Shown here: positions 25,283-33,837 of the stretch, one piece after another
Layout: every line of letters starts with the position of its first letter
Numbering within the stretch: position 1 is the stretch's first letter
NCBI RefSeq assembly: GCF_004358325.1
Contig: NZ_CP037940.1
Span: 310,001-374,000, forward strand
Length of the DNA: 64,000 bases
Origin: Periweissella cryptocerci
Lineage (GTDB): Bacteria > Bacillota > Bacilli > Lactobacillales > Lactobacillaceae
Reading direction: 5' to 3'
Position numbers and translations under genes: made by a program
Notes under the pieces: generated by a model
Seen by the model: only the letters and a program-made list of their open reading frames with translations
What the model was told of the DNA's origin: nothing
Databases searched by the model: none

Positions 25283-25897
25283 TTATTTGCCACTTAATGA
25301 AATTGATCCACGTTGGTGTTGTGTTAAATTATTAACTAAATCACTGACAAAGTGGCCGACCGTTTTACGGCTGATGGCCCCATCTGGTAATTCAGTCCCA
25401 AATTGCGCAATGATGACCGCTTGGACTTGATCATCATTGGTTAACCAATTCGGGCGAATAATCGTATAATCCAAGTCACTCGCCATAATTAATTTAACCG
25501 CAGCTGCTTGATCACCCATGTAAGATGTTGGATCATCGGTAGTGCCTAACATCTTCGCTGCGTTAGCTTGGTGGCTGACAGGTAGTTCATCATGAACCCC
25601 CGCTGTCGCTGTCCAAATCAACCGGGTCACACCAGTTGCGTGCATTGCATCCATAACAGCTTGCGCAAAAACAGGCATGTTTGTTGGTCCAAGGTTGGCA
25701 TACACTACATCAACTCCCGTCATGGCCTCCTTAAGTGCAACTACATCGGCTGCATCCCCTTGAATTACGTTCAAAGATTGGCGCAATTTGCTTGGCGTCC
25801 GCACAAACTGAATTACGTCCGTGCCATTCGCATGCATGAACTTCACTGCGTGTTGTGCAATTGTCCCTGTCGCACCCAATACTAGTACTTTTGTCAT
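25283..25897 (-). CDS. NAD(P)-binding protein, NmrA/SDR-a5-like
   Basis: This 204-residue protein starts at 25897 (GAGGA 9 bases upstream). The N-terminal MTKVLVLGATGTIAQHAVKF is a GATGxIG-type dinucleotide-binding motif, followed by GVDVVYANLGPTN, LIWTATAGVHDE and YTIIRPNWLTND. These match the atypical SDR group called NAD(P)H-binding or YwnB/BVR-B-like. Such proteins act as reductases for small molecules or as redox sensors; the substrate is not predictable. It is a single gene. Confidence 0.85.
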   Translation of the reverse strand: MTKVLVLGATGTIAQHAVKFMHANGTDVIQFVRTPSKLRQSLNVIQGDAADVVALKEAMTGVDVVYANLGPTNMPVFAQAVMDAMHATGVTRLIWTATAGVHDELPVSHQANAAKMLGTTDDPTSYMGDQAAAVKLIMASDLDYTIIRPNWLTNDDQVQAVIIAQFGTELPDGAISRKTVGHFVSDLVNNLTQHQRGSISLSGK

Positions 25898-26068
25898 ATT
25901 ATGATTTCCTCGTTTCATTCTGAAGTTTCAATGATAGCACTTTGCTTACTAATAGTGAATACATAAAATGGCCGCTACTGGAGACTAGTTCCCAAAAATG
26001 AAATTATGGGTGTTGTGAAAGTTTGGCCGTGGAATCAACATGCCACTAATATTAAGTACTCCATTACG

Positions 26069-26106
26069 AAAAAGCACCGATCCTATGACAGAATCGGTGC
26101 TTTTTT
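26069..26106. terminator. Terminator of the glycerate kinase operon
   Basis: AAAAAGCACCGAT pairs with ATCGGTGCTTTTTT; on the minus strand it lies 35 bases past the glycerate kinase stop. Confidence 0.88.
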
Positions 26107-26140
26107 GGCTTAAGATACAATGTACCCCAGCATTAATAAA

Positions 26141-27271
26141 CTATTTAATTAATCGTGCAATATTTTCAGCTGTCCGTTCGAGGTTGGCTTCACCAGTTGT
26201 CATGGCTTTTTTCAAGTCCATTGCACTAGGCACAATCCCAAAGATTGCATCAATGCCAAGATCGTACAACACGTCAATACCTTCACCAACATAACCGGCT
26301 AAACCAATGACTTTGGCGTTTGCACTGGCCTGTTTAATCGCCTTGGCTGAACCAATTGGCGTTTTACCGTATTGCGTTTGGAAATCAATTCCACCTTCAC
26401 CAACGAAAGCATAATCGGCGTCCTTAGCTTTAGCAACTAAACCTGTCGCTTCGACAACGATTTGAATCCCAGGTTCGAGGTTGGCATTTGTAAATGCTAA
26501 CAAACCAGCACCCAAGCCGCCGGCAGCACCGGCACCAGGATAATCAGCCAAGTCCTTGCCGAGTTGTTCCTTGATAACTTGCGCATAGTGCGTCAAGTTG
26601 GCGTCCAACGTTGCTACCATTGCTGGGGTTGCACCCTTTTGGGGACCAAAGACGTATGATGCACCCTTTTCACCAACCAAGGGATTCGTCACATCAGAGG
26701 CAATCCGAATGTTCACGTTCGCAAGACGCGCATCAACCGCACTCATATCAATGGTAACTAAGCGATTAAGATCACCACCACCACGTTTAATTGGTTCACC
26801 TGCGGCATCGAGGAATTTAACCCCCAATGCTTCAGCCATCCCTTGACCACCATCGTTAGTCGCTGAGCCACCAATACCAATAATGATTTCTTGCATGCCA
26901 TCATCAAGAGCTGCCTTAATCAATTGACCAGTCCCGTAAGTCGTTGCAATTAATGGGTTAGCCGTGTTTTCGTCAATGAATTGGATTCCTGAGGCTGCTG
27001 CCATTTCGATAGCGGCTGTCGTGCCATTTCCTAAAATACCGTATTCGGCACTCACCATTTCACCGAGTGGATTCATCACAGTAGCAGTTTTCAAAACCCC
27101 ATCAGTGGAATCAACCAATGATTGAACCGTTCCTTCACCACCATCAGCCATGGGAACAAGTTCGTATTCGGCGTTAGGGAAAACTTTGAGCAAACCACGT
27201 TTAATGGCATTAGCTGCTTCCTTAGCCGTCATGCTTTGTTTAAAGGAATCCGGCGCAATTACAAATTTCAT
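26141..27271 (-). CDS. Glycerate kinase (GarK/GlxK family)
   Basis: This 376-residue protein begins MKFVIAPDSFKQSMTAKEAA, the signature of the type-1 glycerate kinase family, with VPMADGGEGTVQSL, IIGIGGSATNDGGQGMAEALG and GPQKGATPAMV following in order. It phosphorylates D-glycerate (to 2- or 3-phosphoglycerate) with ATP, feeding lower glycolysis. It lies 33 bases after a GntP-family permease gene on the same strand, so the pair forms a glycerate (or related sugar-acid) uptake and use operon. Confidence 0.93.
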   Translation of the reverse strand: MKFVIAPDSFKQSMTAKEAANAIKRGLLKVFPNAEYELVPMADGGEGTVQSLVDSTDGVLKTATVMNPLGEMVSAEYGILGNGTTAAIEMAAASGIQFIDENTANPLIATTYGTGQLIKAALDDGMQEIIIGIGGSATNDGGQGMAEALGVKFLDAAGEPIKRGGGDLNRLVTIDMSAVDARLANVNIRIASDVTNPLVGEKGASYVFGPQKGATPAMVATLDANLTHYAQVIKEQLGKDLADYPGAGAAGGLGAGLLAFTNANLEPGIQIVVEATGLVAKAKDADYAFVGEGGIDFQTQYGKTPIGSAKAIKQASANAKVIGLAGYVGEGIDVLYDLGIDAIFGIVPSAMDLKKAMTTGEANLERTAENIARLIK

Positions 27272-27304
27272 CGTTTTTCACCTCATATTTGATAAAGTAA
27301 TTTC

Positions 27305-28603
27305 CTACTTCATTAAGTAACCGTACATAATCGTACCGACAATTGTCATCGTTAACCCAACAATTGCTTCATATGGAATAACGCGTAAACGTTGTTTGAT
27401 ATCCATGTGCATCGCGTTACCAGTAACGTGGAAATAGTTCCCATGTGGTAATTCATCAATCACAGTGGCACCAGTGTGCATCATTACGGCAGCACCAACT
27501 GGTGAAACCCCAAATGACAAGATAGTTTTACCAAATGAACCAGTTCCCAAGATAACCCCAGTTGAAGTTGAGGCAGTTGCTGCAGCCATCAAAATACCAG
27601 CAATTGGTGCTAATAAGGTACCAGAAATACCTGCTTCATTGATTAATTTAACAATTTCAACTGACAAGTTTGATGATGAAATCAAGCCACCAATGGCTCC
27701 GGCACCAATCAAAATTAAGACCACATCAGTCATGCGCATCAAACCGGCACGCGTGTAGTCCATAATGTGTTTACCTTGCTTCATTGCCAAGATACCGACA
27801 ATCCCTGCAAATGGCAAAATATACATCGCGTCAACTTGGAAAGCTTCTAACGCATGCACGTGGAGGATTTCACCAATCGGATTAATCAATAATAAGACAA
27901 TTGCCACTACGGGAGCGACAAATGATGCACCAACACTTGGGTGATTTTGATTTTCTTCTTCTTTTTCAACAATATCACGATCAGTTGGCATTTCCCCTTT
28001 GTTCCGGAGAAGTGACGCAACCAAGACAGCCATTGCCAAACCAAACAAGGCAGGAACAAAGTCGGCAATCATCAATGCGCTTGTTTCAATGTGGAAACCA
28101 CTTGCTGCAGCAATCGTGTTGGGATTAGGTGAAATAATATTCCCTGCTTTACCACCACCAGACAAGGCTACCAGTAAGGCAAGCTTCGAAATATTCAGCT
28201 TTTTCCCAACTGCCATCGCAATTGGTGCAACAATAATGATTGAAACCGTGATGAACACACCAACGGAGGTAATCAACATTGTCGCCAGTGCTAAGGCAAA
28301 GATTGCCATGTTATCGCCGAGTTTATTAACAATTGTCCGCGCAATCACATCAGCGGCACCACTTTCCATCATTGCACCAGCCAAAACACCGGCAGCAATC
28401 ACACGAACTACTGTCCCCATGACACTTTGTGAACCAGTGATAACAATTTGTGTGGTCTGAACTAAATTAGCCCCACCAACAAGCGAACCAATCACGGCTC
28501 CTAACAACAATGCATAGACGGGATTGAGACGTCGTAAAATAAGAATAATTGCTAAAGCCAAGCCGACTAAAGCGCCAATCCAGCTAACTGAGACACCAGG
28601 CAT
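27305..28603 (-). CDS. GntP-family permease, probable glycerate transporter
   Basis: This 432-residue, very hydrophobic protein of about 12 membrane segments has the GntP-family features GLALAIILILRRLNPVYALL, SGGGKAGNIISPNPNTIAAA and TGVILGTGSFGKTILSFGVS. Family members import gluconate, idonate or glycerate with protons. Pairing with glycerate kinase 33 bases downstream makes glycerate the most likely substrate. The ATG at 28603 has GGAGG 9 bases upstream. A 24-bp palindrome at 28644-28667 lies just ahead of the gene. Confidence 0.88.
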   Translation of the reverse strand: MPGVSVSWIGALVGLALAIILILRRLNPVYALLLGAVIGSLVGGANLVQTTQIVITGSQSVMGTVVRVIAAGVLAGAMMESGAADVIARTIVNKLGDNMAIFALALATMLITSVGVFITVSIIIVAPIAMAVGKKLNISKLALLVALSGGGKAGNIISPNPNTIAAASGFHIETSALMIADFVPALFGLAMAVLVASLLRNKGEMPTDRDIVEKEEENQNHPSVGASFVAPVVAIVLLLINPIGEILHVHALEAFQVDAMYILPFAGIVGILAMKQGKHIMDYTRAGLMRMTDVVLILIGAGAIGGLISSSNLSVEIVKLINEAGISGTLLAPIAGILMAAATASTSTGVILGTGSFGKTILSFGVSPVGAAVMMHTGATVIDELPHGNYFHVTGNAMHMDIKQRLRVIPYEAIVGLTMTIVGTIMYGYLMK

Positions 28604-28643
28604 CTTTGAATTCCTCCAATAAAATATATAATAGTAATGATAA

Positions 28644-28667
28644 GTTAAGTAAAACGTTTAACTTAAC
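28644..28667. promoter_or_regulatory. Palindromic operator before the glycerate operon
   Basis: GTTAAG begins and CTTAAC ends a 24-bp inverted repeat centred on AAACGTTT, with only one mismatched position per arm. It is 41-64 bases before the GntP start. The AACGTT core also resembles LacI/CcpA sites but does not fit cre well. The regulator is not encoded nearby. Confidence 0.6.
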
Positions 28668-28803
28668 GACTTTTCCAATTATACTCTGTGGATTCAAAAT
28701 TGCACGTATTTTGTTGTTATATTTTTCACATGTGTGCCAATTTTCCACAATTATGTGTCTAAGCAGCTCCCATATTCGTTCAATATCCTCAATTGAACAT
28801 ACT

Positions 28804-28830
28804 AAAAAAGGCCCGACAAAATGTCCAGCC
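28804..28830 (-). terminator. Terminator of the 52-residue membrane protein gene
   Basis: On the minus strand GGCTGGACATTTTGTCGGGCC followed by six T forms the hairpin 9 bases beyond the stop at 28840. Confidence 0.75.
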
Positions 28831-28839
28831 CATGACCTG

Positions 28840-28998
28840 TTAATTAAAATGCAAATATAGCGCAAACAAGATTACGATAATCACTAGAAAGCCCGCCGAA
28901 ACCCAAATAATTTTTGGGTTATGGTGATCTTTACCAAAAAACAATAGCAAAAAACCAACAATTAGTAAAATAGTTAAAAATATTAGCATGTTTTTCAT
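28840..28998 (-). CDS. Small two-helix membrane protein, 52 residues
   Basis: The ATG at 28998 follows GGAGGGGG very closely; a second in-frame ATG nine bases on has better spacing. The protein reads MKNMLIFLTILLIVGFLLLF then a charged loop GKDHHNPK and a second membrane helix ending in LYLHFN. It has its own terminator. I recognise no family. It is a probable small hydrophobic protein of the kind common in lactic acid bacteria. Confidence 0.65.
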   Translation of the reverse strand: MKNMLIFLTILLIVGFLLLFFGKDHHNPKIIWVSAGFLVIIVILFALYLHFN

Positions 28999-29098
28999 CC
29001 CCCTCCGTTAACTCTAACACACTAACTACTTAGAATACTATTAGTCAGCTATTCGTGTAACGTTTTGGCCGCCGCCAATACTTGGGGCAATGAAAAAT

Positions 29099-29330
29099 GA
29101 CTAAAATTTTTCTAGCGCGGAATTTAGATATGTGTCTCAGATTGATTCCCACTACGAGGCTGGAACCAGTCTGGACACCGTGATGGAAGACAAGCATTTG
29201 AAGCCACAGTGCGGTCTTCAAATATTTGCGAAGCTTGGTTCGCTAACGCGCTAACCATCTTCACAAATCCATAACCAGTAACGAAACCCGTTACTGATTA
29301 TGCCATCACGGTGCGAGCTAAAGTCCAGCC
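29099..29330 (+). mobile_element. Non-coding structured repeat with ISL3-like left end, truncated copy D
   Basis: The left end GACTAAAATTTTTCTAGCG and the following 230 bases are about 90% identical to the left third of the 705-bp copy at 41661. It contains the multibranched fold with ACCGTGATGG/CCATCACGGT, CATTTGAAG/CTTCAAATA, GCGAA/TTCGC and CAGTAAC/GTTACTG hairpins. It stops right after GTCCAGCC, losing the outer 3' strand, the second RNA fold and the right terminal repeat. It is therefore a truncated element. Confidence 0.75.
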
Positions 29331-29336
29331 CGCAAA

Positions 29337-29384
29337 ATAAGCCGAATTTCTCCTTATCTTAGTAAGGTAGAAATTCGGCTTATT
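29337..29384. terminator. Hairpin with inner CTTA/TAAG stem
   Basis: AATAAGCCGAATTTC pairs with GAAATTCGGCTTATT; inside, CCTTAtcttagTAAGG forms a second stem. A close relative lies next to the other copy of the same repeat at 41602-41642. It could act as a terminator, but it has no strong T-tract. Confidence 0.5.
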
Positions 29385-29391
29385 AACGAAT

Positions 29392-29500
29392 AAAAGGCTG
29401 CAATCGTTGATATAACTCACTTAATTCATCACCACGCTCGCTTTGCTCGCTATCGCTGACGAATTAAGTTTCATTATATCAAGGTTGCAGATCGCCTTTT
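29392..29500 (-). terminator. Very long hairpin after the 596-residue membrane protein gene
   Basis: AAAAGGC, TGCAA, TTGATATAA and ACTTAATTC on one side pair in order with GAATTAAGT, TTATATCAA, TTGCAG and GCCTTTT on the other, around a loop containing repeated GCTCGCT. On the minus strand it ends in CCTTTTAT and lies 22 bases past the stop at 29522, so it may be an elaborate terminator or a small palindromic repeat. Confidence 0.6.
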
Positions 29501-29521
29501 GTCCCACTTCCCTTGCCATAA

Positions 29522-31312
29522 TTACTTATTAAAATTCTTAATCTCTATTGTATCAATAGTTGCGACCTTGGTGTCATCGAGGACATCGGCCTTGAAACTC
29601 ACTTCATCACCAGCTTGTAAGAACAACGCATCTGGGGCGTTGGCAGTATTCACGTTGAACACGGTTGGACGACCAGCCAATACGAAACTGACAATTGTTT
29701 GTTTTGTATCACTAACAGTTGCCGTCCGATAAACCTTACCCGTAATGTCTTTCATTTGCGTTGGGTCAGTTGAGTGGTTATTGCTACCCTTAGTTGCCAA
29801 CTCATTGCGATAGCCATCGAGTGCTTCTTGGGCCGAGTCACCATCAATTACAATATCATTATCAATCGCATTAATGTAAACGTACTTTTTGAAAATTCCC
29901 TTTGAATCAAGTAATGAGATAATCCACGTTGGCACGCCATCGATGTTATACAAGATTGGCATCTTCGCTTCCCATTTCTTTTCCGGATAAATTTTATCAG
30001 CAATCGAAATTGCCCCATCGGAATCCATAATCCCAGAATTGGCATCACGGTAATATGTTAATTTACCTGTCCGAGCGTTGATTAAGCTGTACCCTAGTGC
30101 TGAATCTTGTTCCGAATTACCACTTGTGAAATCGGTGAAGTACATCAATTGGCCCTTCGTATCTAATAATGGGGTCAATTTACCACCTTCATAGATACCA
30201 TTGTCAGTTGGAATTTTCACGCCACGTTTGGCACCAAATGATGTTTGGTTCCACCAACCTTTACCATAACGACCGAAATATTCATTCATATCATTCGCGG
30301 CAGCACTAGTGATTGGCGCATCAACAAACTTCGGTGCTTTATTTGCATCATACAATTTCACTTGGCCAGTGGTAGCATTTAAAATAGCGGTCTTAAATTC
30401 ATTAAAATGCATCCGACCTGAAACACCATATTCTTTGTAAAGTGTTTGCACGTAGTATGGGGTTCCCTGATCATCGAGTTCTAAATTCAACGCACCCGTG
30501 CTTGCATATGTTGGGAATGCTGCATAAATTCGCCGGGCAGCATCATAATTTAAATATGCTGAAGGTGAATATTTCAACGGCTTTTGAATAAATTCCGGTT
30601 GTGCGTCGACATCAGTCGCACTAATAATGAAGTATCCTGGGACATCACGATTCTTCAACCAGCGCCAGAACCCGTTAAATTCAACGGTTGCGACATACAC
30701 GTATTTGCCTTGATACACTTGTGCGGTAATTCCACCCAGTGAGTACATGTTCGAGTTAGGGATTACACTGAATTTTTGTTGCATTTTACGTTTTGCAGTA
30801 TCTGGTGCAATCGCAATTGGCATGTCCCGCGCCGACGTTAAGAGTTCTGATTTATTTTCAGTTTTGCTTGGTAGCGTGTCATAGACATTATTAATGCTCG
30901 TTACCCGTGTGACTGATTGTGTTGCCACTAAGACAATTCCCAAAAGCACGAACAAAACGGTGATTAAAATGTATTTTTTCGCAAAACCACTCGGCGTGTG
31001 CTTGCGATTTTTGTGATTACTATTGGCCCGATCCATGAGTGATTCAAGCATGCTAGCTAGTGAGTCACCCACTGACAAACTCATCAAGTTGATAACGCTT
31101 GCCATAAAGCCCAAGAACAAGTTCACCGCAAGCAACGTTGAGAGGTTTTTAGCGGGCAATGAAACATACAAGAACGCCATGATTACAACCAGCTCAATCA
31201 CGGTTGAGCCGATAAACCACTTCCACTTACGACTATAGAATAACGCAATCAGGTTAGCTAGTAACAAGCCACCCCCAAAAACGACGGTAACATTAAGTAA
31301 ATTTAAAAGCAT
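29522..31312 (-). CDS. Large membrane-anchored protein of unknown function
   Basis: This 596-residue protein has four predicted membrane helices in the first 135 residues (about 8-25, 32-52, 58-82 and 112-132), then one extracytoplasmic domain of about 460 residues. That domain holds beta-rich repeated units such as GTPYYVQTLYKEYG followed by AILNATTGQVKLYD, and a later SLINARTGKLTYYRD, which look like PepSY-like or CvpA-linked repeats reading out-and-back strands. I do not recognise a named family. It is a single gene with its promoter upstream, beyond a terminator-flanked GNAT gene. The AIAPDTAKRKMQQKFSVIPN region is followed by an aromatic-rich segment suited to binding a surface polymer, but that is speculation. 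Confidence 0.75.
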   Translation of the reverse strand: MLLNLLNVTVVFGGGLLLANLIALFYSRKWKWFIGSTVIELVVIMAFLYVSLPAKNLSTLLAVNLFLGFMASVINLMSLSVGDSLASMLESLMDRANSNHKNRKHTPSGFAKKYILITVLFVLLGIVLVATQSVTRVTSINNVYDTLPSKTENKSELLTSARDMPIAIAPDTAKRKMQQKFSVIPNSNMYSLGGITAQVYQGKYVYVATVEFNGFWRWLKNRDVPGYFIISATDVDAQPEFIQKPLKYSPSAYLNYDAARRIYAAFPTYASTGALNLELDDQGTPYYVQTLYKEYGVSGRMHFNEFKTAILNATTGQVKLYDANKAPKFVDAPITSAAANDMNEYFGRYGKGWWNQTSFGAKRGVKIPTDNGIYEGGKLTPLLDTKGQLMYFTDFTSGNSEQDSALGYSLINARTGKLTYYRDANSGIMDSDGAISIADKIYPEKKWEAKMPILYNIDGVPTWIISLLDSKGIFKKYVYINAIDNDIVIDGDSAQEALDGYRNELATKGSNNHSTDPTQMKDITGKVYRTATVSDTKQTIVSFVLAGRPTVFNVNTANAPDALFLQAGDEVSFKADVLDDTKVATIDTIEIKNFNK

Positions 31313-31352
31313 TTATTATTCCTTTCGATTTGCATAATATATTCATTATACT

Positions 31353-31389
31353 AAAAAATGCCTCGAGCCGCAGTAATCCTCGAGACATT
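31353..31389 (-). terminator. Terminator of the RimJ/RimL-type gene
   Basis: AAAAAATGCCTCGAG pairs with CTCGAGACATT around a 11-base loop; on the minus strand the T-tract follows, 8 bases past the stop at 31397. Confidence 0.85.
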
Positions 31390-31396
31390 CGTTATT

Positions 31397-31957
31397 TTAC
31401 ATTAATTTGTAATTAGCATACATTTCATCAGTAATAGCATATTGCACCGTATCACTAACGATGCCTTTGACAATCAACGACTTTAAAGCAATTCCTTCGC
31501 GTTGCATGCCTATTTTAATCATTACGCGACCAGACTTGGGGTTAAGGACATCGTGTTCCGCATGGATGCGCACTAAATTCAACTTCTCAAAACCAAGTTG
31601 CACGATTGCATTAGCAGCTTCCGGCATAATTCCTTGTCCCCAGTACGCTTGATTCAAAACATATCCGATTTCGGCAGACCGATTATTATCATCCAGCCGT
31701 AAATCAATTGTTCCTACCAATTTACCAGCATACTCAATCCCCCACTTTCCCAATGGATTGAGCATGAAGTAACTCTTAATACTATTTTCGATTACATCCT
31801 CAATTGATTTAGCCGGCGGTACAGAAATAAATTTGACGGTTTCTTCGTCGCGTAAGTACGCATAAATATCTGCCGCATCGGCTAACGTTACTGGTCGTAA
31901 AGTTAACCGTTCCGTTGTAATTGTCGTATATGCCGCTAACTGTGCTTTCAAAGTCAT
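31397..31957 (-). CDS. GNAT acetyltransferase, RimJ/RimL type
   Basis: This 186-residue protein begins with TERLTLRPVTLADAADIYAYL, the RimJ/RimL start, and has the acetyl-CoA region EIGYVLNQAYWGQGIMPEAANAIVQLGFEKL then HAEHDVLNPKSGRVMIKIGM. Such enzymes N-acetylate ribosomal or other protein N-termini or small amines; the target is not predictable. It is a single gene with its own terminator. Confidence 0.9.
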   Translation of the reverse strand: MTLKAQLAAYTTITTERLTLRPVTLADAADIYAYLRDEETVKFISVPPAKSIEDVIENSIKSYFMLNPLGKWGIEYAGKLVGTIDLRLDDNNRSAEIGYVLNQAYWGQGIMPEAANAIVQLGFEKLNLVRIHAEHDVLNPKSGRVMIKIGMQREGIALKSLIVKGIVSDTVQYAITDEMYANYKLM

Positions 31958-32170
31958 TTGTCTACCTCATCTATTTCCCAAAACGCTTAGCTTACGCCAT
32001 ACCAATATCTGAAATTTGGCGTGCTTCAATTAGTCTGATTATACAGTATCCACATTAGAAAATGGGCACCAATATTAAAATAAAATTAGAATAATAACAC
32101 TTTTCATTTTTTCATTAACCCATTTGTATGTTACTATAATATATATTCAATACATTTAAAGGGAGAACCA

Positions 32171-32383
32171 ATGCACAATATAGTCAACAAACTGTTAACC
32201 ATGCAAAATGTCAGCATCCTTGTACTTGTTACTATCATTCTGACAATCGTAGGTATGACTTGGGGGGAACCATTCACTAACGCAAACATTATCGCGGTAA
32301 TGCTATTAGTTTTTGCGGCAGCTTTATATCTGGTTGTTTCATACCGGACACGCTTTAGTGATACGCAACGCCGCATAAAATAA
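32171..32383 (+). CDS. Small membrane protein, 70 residues
   Basis: The ATG at 32171 follows GGGAGAACC. The protein has two hydrophobic segments, about 17-32 (ILVLVTIILTIVGMTW) and 38-58 (ANIIAVMLLVFAAALYLVVS), and a basic tail RRIK. No family is recognised. A strong bidirectional terminator follows 53 bases after the stop. Confidence 0.7.
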   Translation: MHNIVNKLLTMQNVSILVLVTIILTIVGMTWGEPFTNANIIAVMLLVFAAALYLVVSYRTRFSDTQRRIK

Positions 32384-32435
32384 CAGATTCGCCGTGGCAA
32401 AAAACACACTATTATTTATGTGACCTTACAATATC

Positions 32436-32476
32436 AAAAGCACAGCTGACAATTCGTTTGCCGGCTGTGCTTTTTT
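32436..32476. terminator. Bidirectional terminator
   Basis: AAAAGCACAGC pairs with GCTGTGCTTTTTT; it lies between the small membrane protein gene and the convergent lysozyme gene. Confidence 0.88.
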
Positions 32477-32488
32477 AGTATGATTTAA

Positions 32489-33715
32489 TTAAAACCATTG
32501 ATTAGCTTTGTTACTCATTAATACACTTTCATCGACCTTAGTTGGTACCCCACCAAGCGTACTGCTTTCGCTGAATTGCCATAGATCAACAGGTTGACCG
32601 TTTGTTTGGAGGGTGGCATTGGCTGAATAATTGGCAATCCACGCCCCACTGAACTTGCTGTAATTAATCTTATTGTCTAATACATATGACTGAAACGTAA
32701 ACAAAACAATTGGCTTTTTCGTGTACTTACGTAACTGCGTATAATACGCATTCAACATCGCCGTTTCAGAGGCATTGGCTTGCTGGCGGTATTCATCATC
32801 GACTGCATAGAATTTTGCCGCTGGATCCATTTTAGTGCCGTCGCTACCCTTAGCAAAGTCATCAGCTTCTTTTTTAGCATCCGCAACACTGCCAAACGCC
32901 ACGACCTTGTATTGGGCAAATGCAATTCCGTACTTTTTGGCTTGGGCAACATTGTTGTTACTTTGTGTATCGGATTTCGCGTCGTGTTGCATCCGAATAA
33001 TTGCCAGACGGGTCGTTGGCTTTAGCTGCGCCCAATTGATGGTATTTTGAAATTCCGAAACATCAATGATACGTTTGTATTGTCCACTCGTTAAGTAACT
33101 GGCTTTAACATACCCTTTTACTTTGGTGTTATTAGTCGTTACATAATAATATTTATTAGTTTTCGTCCCTTCAACTACCTTCAGTTGCTTGGTAACATTG
33201 TAGGTTCTAGTTGCATTATTAGCATTGGTGAGTTTAGCGACCGTTTTAAGCTGCATGTTAGCCGTCTTACCGGTTTGCTTGCCTTTGAACGTGTAGATGG
33301 TCCCTTGTGCTAACTTTGCGTGATACGCCTTCTTAGCCACCTTCTTGCTCGATGTAACATATTTCGCTACTGGTCCACCTTTTTTGAGTACGCTAGTCTT
33401 CACATAACCTTTTAAATTACTAACATAATAGTATTTAGTTGTCTTATGACCTTTTTTCAAATTAAGCGTCTTAGTGACCGTTAGTTTTTTATGATAGTAA
33501 TTCTTTAGCACCCGCTTAGCTTTCAATGTCCGAGCTTTTTTCGACCCGCCAAGGCGGTAAATGACTCCGCTAGCTTTTTTAGCATGGTACGTCGCCTTTT
33601 TTACCTTTTTTTGACTCGTTTGGACATACTTAGTGCTGGCATCAACTTGTGGCGTGGCTACCATACCACCAAGTGCCACGACCGACAACATTGCCACTAA
33701 CAAACCTTTTTTCAT
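32489..33715 (-). CDS. Secreted GH25 muramidase (lysozyme) with SH3-like repeats
   Basis: This is a 408-residue protein; the start at 33715 has GAGGTGG 6 bases upstream. The signal peptide is MKKGLLVAMLSVVALGGMVA with cleavage near DAS. Two Lys/Tyr-rich repeat modules of about 85 residues follow (about 28-115 and 115-200), each ending like GYVKTSVLKKGG and GYVKASYLTSG and resembling SH3b/SLAP-type wall-binding units. The C-terminal GH25 domain (about 205-408) has IDVSEFQNTINWAQL, IIRMQHDAKSD and the catalytic Asp-x-Glu in FYAVDDEY. It hydrolyses MurNAc-GlcNAc bonds in peptidoglycan, as an autolysin or against competitors. Confidence 0.92.
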   Translation of the reverse strand: MKKGLLVAMLSVVALGGMVATPQVDASTKYVQTSQKKVKKATYHAKKASGVIYRLGGSKKARTLKAKRVLKNYYHKKLTVTKTLNLKKGHKTTKYYYVSNLKGYVKTSVLKKGGPVAKYVTSSKKVAKKAYHAKLAQGTIYTFKGKQTGKTANMQLKTVAKLTNANNATRTYNVTKQLKVVEGTKTNKYYYVTTNNTKVKGYVKASYLTSGQYKRIIDVSEFQNTINWAQLKPTTRLAIIRMQHDAKSDTQSNNNVAQAKKYGIAFAQYKVVAFGSVADAKKEADDFAKGSDGTKMDPAAKFYAVDDEYRQQANASETAMLNAYYTQLRKYTKKPIVLFTFQSYVLDNKINYSKFSGAWIANYSANATLQTNGQPVDLWQFSESSTLGGVPTKVDESVLMSNKANQWF

Positions 33716-33837
33716 TCTTCCCACCTCTTTTTTCAAATGTAATAGCGTAATTTCATGAATTTATTAGTTACCCGACAAATTGGATTAGCAAAGGCAACAA
33801 AATTACGATTCATACCTCAGGTTGAGAAATACCGGAC

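Noticed and set aside
28584..28865. 93-codon minus-strand ORF before the GntP gene
   Set aside because: It overlaps the promoter, the palindrome and the neighbouring small gene's terminator, and has no ribosome site or family similarity.
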